Assembly (NCBI GenBank): GCA_902826505.1
Contig: CADEFG010000028.1
Coordinates: forward strand, 1-16,622
Direction of reading: 5' to 3'
DNA length: 16,622 nucleotides
Origin: an uncultured Acidobacteriota bacterium
Lineage (GTDB): Bacteria > Acidobacteriota > Blastocatellia > Pyrinomonadales > Pyrinomonadaceae
The position numbers and the translations under genes were made by a program. The notes under the pieces are model-generated. The model saw only the letters and a program-made list of their open reading frames with translations. It had not been told where the DNA came from and did no database searches. Of this stretch, positions 13,838 through 16,622 are shown one piece after another (position 1 is the stretch's first letter; each line of letters begins with the position of its first letter).

Positions 13838-15106
13838 ATGAGCGAATTTTCGATAGCAACACAGCTTGTTCACGCGGGAGAAAGACGCGTTGCGCCTTTG
13901 GGCGTTCCGGCGGCGACTCCGATCTATGCGACTTCGACGTTTGTTTATGAGCGGATGGAAGATGTCGATCGCGTCGTCGAGGGCGAGCGCGAAGGCTTTG
14001 TTTACAGCCGTTACGGAAACCCGACGGTTGCCGCGCTCGAAGCGGCGCTGGCGGAGATCGAAAACGGCAAATTCGCCTTTTGCTTCGGTTCGGGAATGGC
14101 GGCGCTGCACGCGGCGCTGCTCGCTTGCGAATTGTCAAATGGTTCGGTCGTGCTTGCGTCGCAGGATTTATACGGCGCGTCGCTCGAATTATTGCAAACG
14201 ATTTTCGGCGCGTTCGGCGTGCGCACGGTGACGGCGGATTTTTCCGATCTTGAGGCTTTGCGCTCGAAGACGCAGGAATTAAAACCGCGCGTGTTGATCG
14301 GTGAAACGATCTCGAATCCGCTTTTGAAGGTTTTGGATGTTGAAACGGTCGCGCTCATTGCACACGAAGCGGGCGCGAAACTGATCGTTGATAACACGTT
14401 TGCAACGCCTTTCTTGTGTCAGCCGATCAATTTCGGCGCGGATTTTGTCGTTCACAGCGCGACGAAATTTCTTGGCGGACACGCCGATGCAACCGGCGGT
14501 GTCGTCATTGCGCGCGAAGATTTCGACCGTCCGGCTTTAATGGGCGCGTTGACTCTGGCGGGCGGAGTTTTGAGCGCGTGGGAAGCGCATTCGATTCTTC
14601 GCGGATTGAAAACTTTGGGTTTGCGGCTCGAAAAACAATGCCGTAATGCCGAGCGTTTGGCGGAATTCTTTTTGGATTGCGAGCAGGTTGAAAAAGTTAT
14701 TTATCCGTCGCTTGCGGGCGAACGACAAACGGAAATCGCCAATCGAATTTTGCGCAAAAATTATTGCGGCGCGGTGCTCGGAGTGAGATTAAAGACGGAT
14801 TCGCGGGCGGCGGTTTACGAATTTATGAACGCTTTACGGCTTTGCACACGCGCCGCAAGCGTCGGCGATATTTTTACCGGCGTTGTTCATCCGGCAACCG
14901 CGACGCACCGCGAAATGTCGGCGGCAAAACGCGGACGACTCGGAATTACGGAAGGATTATTGCGAATTTCGGCGGGAATCGAAGAGGTCGAAGATATTAT
15001 CGCCGATCTTGAACAGGCTTTTGAAAAGGTAGATTTTAGTGAATTGCCAATAGCTTCAGCTAGTGGATATGTTGAATTTGAGGTAAGCGGCTTGAGCCGA
15101 ATTTAA
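13838..15106 (+). CDS. Cys/Met-metabolism PLP enzyme (cystathionine gamma-synthase/lyase family)
   Basis: A 422-aa fold-type I PLP enzyme. The motifs are YSRYGNPT (56-63), GSGMAALHAAL (84-94), the PLP-stacking Tyr in QDLYGAS (109-115), VDNTFATP (184-191) and the PLP lysine K210 in HSATKFLGGH (206-215). The family includes cystathionine gamma-synthase (MetB), gamma-lyase and O-acylhomoserine sulfhydrylase; sequence alone does not separate them. With the cysteine synthase and sulfur-carrier genes nearby, a place in Cys/Met interconversion is likely. The family-like sequence ends near residue 401 (DLEQAFEKVDFS). The last 21 residues (402-422) come from a palindromic repeat (15041-15226) that seems to have replaced the old stop. 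The RBS GGGAGA lies four bases before the ATG. Confidence 0.88.
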   Translation: MSEFSIATQLVHAGERRVAPLGVPAATPIYATSTFVYERMEDVDRVVEGEREGFVYSRYGNPTVAALEAALAEIENGKFAFCFGSGMAALHAALLACELSNGSVVLASQDLYGASLELLQTIFGAFGVRTVTADFSDLEALRSKTQELKPRVLIGETISNPLLKVLDVETVALIAHEAGAKLIVDNTFATPFLCQPINFGADFVVHSATKFLGGHADATGGVVIAREDFDRPALMGALTLAGGVLSAWEAHSILRGLKTLGLRLEKQCRNAERLAEFFLDCEQVEKVIYPSLAGERQTEIANRILRKNYCGAVLGVRLKTDSRAAVYEFMNALRLCTRAASVGDIFTGVVHPATATHREMSAAKRGRLGITEGLLRISAGIEEVEDIIADLEQAFEKVDFSELPIASASGYVEFEVSGLSRI

Positions 15107-15226
15107 GAAAATATCAATCATCCTTTTAGCTTTAGCAAAAGTACTAAGGATTTAATTTTTGTTTTAAGTTTGGCTAAAGCCGCTTGGATACTAAAGCTAA
15201 CCACTAGCTTCAGCTAGTGGCAATTC
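15041..15226. repeat. 186-bp palindromic MITE-like element overlapping the PLP gene end
   Basis: The outer arms match at 23 of 26 positions (15041-15066 with 15201-15226). The right arm is itself a 9-bp hairpin, CCACTAGCT-TC-AGCTAGTGG. Further nested dyads share the same centre: AAGCGGCTT (15085-15093) with AAGCCGCTT (15177-15185), and ATCCTT (15120-15125) with AAGGAT (15146-15151). It holds no ORF of its own, fills the gap to the JAMM gene, and codes for the end of the PLP enzyme. Confidence 0.75.
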
Positions 15227-15254
15227 ATAGAAGACGATAAAACTTAAAAGTTAA

Positions 15255-15713
15255 ATGATTTACTTAACAGAAGAACATATTAAACAAATCGAAGCGCACG
15301 GCGAGCGAACCTTTCCGTTTGAGTGCGGCGGAATGATTATCGGGCATTTCGATGCGGAAAAAGGAAAGCGCACGATCGAGCTTTTGCCGATGGAAAACGC
15401 GATGGATGCGGCGGAACAGCATAACCGCGTCTTGATCTTGCCGAAAGACGTTTTGCGCGCCGAACGCTTTGCGCGTGAAAAAAAATTGGACGTGATCGGC
15501 TATTATCATTCGCATCCCGATTGTGAAGCCGTGCCGTCGCAGTTTGATCTCGACCATGCGCTACCGGTCTGGACTTATATTATCGTTTCGGTCGAAGCAG
15601 GCAAAGCGGTTGACGTGCGGGCGTGGGAAATGGAGAACGACCGCTCAAAATTTAACGAAGAGGAAATTTTAAGGGAAACAAAAGAATTGTTCACAGATGC
15701 GTTCAGCAGATAA
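15255..15713 (+). CDS. mec: JAMM/MPN+ metallopeptidase, Mec type
   Basis: A 152-aa protein with a full JAMM zinc site: the catalytic Glu is E23 in FPFECGGM, and HSHPDCEAVPSQFD gives H-x-H-x7-S-x-x-D. The length fits single-domain bacterial Mec enzymes. In actinobacteria Mec cleaves the CysO-cysteine adduct after the carrier's Gly-Gly, releasing free cysteine. The gene directly after it codes for a CysO-like carrier fused to an E1, so the same role is likely, and it might also free the carrier from the fusion (inference). It is cytoplasmic, with no signal peptide. The ATG at 15255 lacks a clear Shine-Dalgarno. The repeat element ends 28 bases upstream. The last codons lie in one arm of a 15-bp inverted repeat. 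Confidence 0.88.
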   Translation: MIYLTEEHIKQIEAHGERTFPFECGGMIIGHFDAEKGKRTIELLPMENAMDAAEQHNRVLILPKDVLRAERFAREKKLDVIGYYHSHPDCEAVPSQFDLDHALPVWTYIIVSVEAGKAVDVRAWEMENDRSKFNEEEILRETKELFTDAFSR

Positions 15714-15759
15714 TTATTCGGGTAGGAATAACAAAAATCTATGGGCATCTGTGAACAAT
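15686..15759. repeat. 15-bp perfect inverted repeat around the Mec stop codon
   Basis: ATTGTTCACAGATGC (15686-15700) and its exact complement (15745-15759) are 44 bases apart. They enclose the Mec stop codon and most of the gap to the carrier-E1 gene. The arms could form an RNA stem between the two genes, or be a trace of a dispersed TTCACAGATG-type repeat. Confidence 0.6.
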
Positions 15760-15785
15760 AAAACGATTTAGGGAGAAATTATTTT

Positions 15786-16622
15786 ATGGCAGTAACAATT
15801 GTAATTCCGACACCGCTCAGACAGTTTGCGGGCGGAAAATCGGAAATCGAGATCGAAGCGGCGACCGCCGGAGAAGCGTTGGATAAATTGACCGCAACGC
15901 ATGTTGATCTGAAAAAACATCTGTATAACGACGGCGGAAATCTGCGAAACTTTGTCAATGTTTATGTCGGCGACGAAGATATTCGGGATTTGAACGGACT
16001 TGAAACCGAGCTTAAAAGCGGCGGCGAAATCCTGATCGTCCCGTCGATCGCGGGCGGCAATATTGCGGCGGAAGCGGCGCGACCGGAAAAAGAATTGCCG
16101 AATTTGAGCAATGAGGAAATTGCGCGTTATTCGCGGCATTTGATTTTGCCCGAAGTCGGTCTGGAAGGACAAAAAAAGCTTAAGTCAGCGCGCGTTTTGA
16201 TGATCGGCACGGGCGGACTTGGCTCGCCGTTGGGACTTTATCTCGCGGCGGCTGGTGTCGGCACTTTGGGCATCCTTGATTTCGATGTCGTTGATTCATC
16301 GAATCTTCAACGCCAGATCATTCACGGCACAAAGGATGTCGGGCGACCGAAAATCGCGTCGGCGAAAGATAGATTGCAGGACATTAATCCAAACACCAAT
16401 ATCGAAGCTTTCGAAACGCGTCTGACAAGCGAAAACGCACTTGAGTTATTTAAAGATTTCGACGTGATCGTTGACGGCACGGACAATTTCCCGACGCGTT
16501 ATCTGGTCAACGACGCTTCCGTTTTGACCGGAAAACCGAATGTTTACGGCTCGATCTTTCGTTTTGAAGGACAGGCGAGCGTTTTTTGGGCGCAAAAAGG
16601 CGCGTGTTACCGCTGTCTTTAT
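15786..16622 (+). CDS. CysO/MoaD-like sulfur carrier fused to MoeB/ThiF-type E1 (cut by window edge)
   Basis: 279 residues are visible in one uninterrupted frame from ATG 15786, with AGGGAGAA as RBS. Residues 1-91 are a ubiquitin-like sulfur carrier (MAVTIVIPTPLRQFAGG..., ending ILIVPSIAGG with Gly90-Gly91), the C-terminal end of CysO/MoaD/ThiS proteins. A linker follows (92-107), then an E1-like adenylating enzyme: YSRHLILPEVG (115-125), the nucleotide loop GTGGLGSPLG (141-150), DFDVVDSSNLQRQ (165-177) and the zinc pair C274-x-x-C277. Such enzymes adenylate the carrier's C-terminal Gly for thiocarboxylate formation. In this fusion the Gly-Gly is internal, so cleavage at 91 would be needed to free the end. 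Mec and CysM upstream fit a carrier-dependent cysteine route. The E1 C-terminus and any rhodanese domain lie outside the window. Confidence 0.88.
   Translation, partial: MAVTIVIPTPLRQFAGGKSEIEIEAATAGEALDKLTATHVDLKKHLYNDGGNLRNFVNVYVGDEDIRDLNGLETELKSGGEILIVPSIAGGNIAAEAARPEKELPNLSNEEIARYSRHLILPEVGLEGQKKLKSARVLMIGTGGLGSPLGLYLAAAGVGTLGILDFDVVDSSNLQRQIIHGTKDVGRPKIASAKDRLQDINPNTNIEAFETRLTSENALELFKDFDVIVDGTDNFPTRYLVNDASVLTGKPNVYGSIFRFEGQASVFWAQKGACYRCLY

Overview
The window looks like a chromosomal segment of an Acidobacteriota member, probably class Blastocatellia. The main pointer is a secreted protein of the 'VWFA-related Acidobacterial domain' type; the moderate-GC, GAA/AAA/CGC-rich coding style fits. 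The phylum call is an inference from family knowledge. 

Left third (1-5848, all minus strand): a retron defence-type operon. In transcription order it holds a WGR-domain/HEAT-repeat protein split in two by one in-frame stop (5848-5240 and 5224-2714), a winged-helix SWIM zinc-finger protein (2724-1087), a 600-bp non-coding stretch, and the N-terminal 157 residues of a retron-type reverse transcriptase that leaves the window at base 1. The WGR/HEAT ('ARM') + WH-SWIM + RT composition matches, from memory, the type XIII retron class. The non-coding stretch holds two complete msr-msd-like RNA units in tandem (798-1048 and 533-778). Each has its own complementary a1/a2 ends, a nearly identical msr half, and a 73-nt msd hairpin with a conserved apical loop. 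The msd stems differ in sequence yet pair almost perfectly. 

Middle (5994-11828): housekeeping and accessory genes. These are an unrecognised 142-aa protein, a PIG3-type quinone oxidoreductase, an unrecognised 90-aa protein on the minus strand, an extended SDR of the acyl/thioester-reductase type behind a TetR-like operator, a secreted vWA protein, and a membrane-anchored double zinc-ribbon protein. 

Right third (12127-16622, plus strand): a sulfur/cysteine cluster. It holds a CysM-type cysteine synthase, an AT-rich small unknown ORF, a possible small RNA ending in a strong terminator, a Cys/Met-metabolism PLP enzyme, a JAMM/Mec-type peptidase, and a protein fusing a CysO/MoaD-like sulfur carrier (internal Gly-Gly at 90-91) to a MoeB/ThiF-type E1 enzyme that runs off the right edge. 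The set matches the sulfur-carrier-dependent cysteine route known in actinobacteria as CysO-CysM-Mec, with the activating enzyme fused to the carrier. Palindromic MITE/REP-like elements flank the PLP gene on both sides. One supplies part of its ribosome-binding region and the other encodes its last 21 residues. 

No tRNA, rRNA, CRISPR array or transposase gene was seen.
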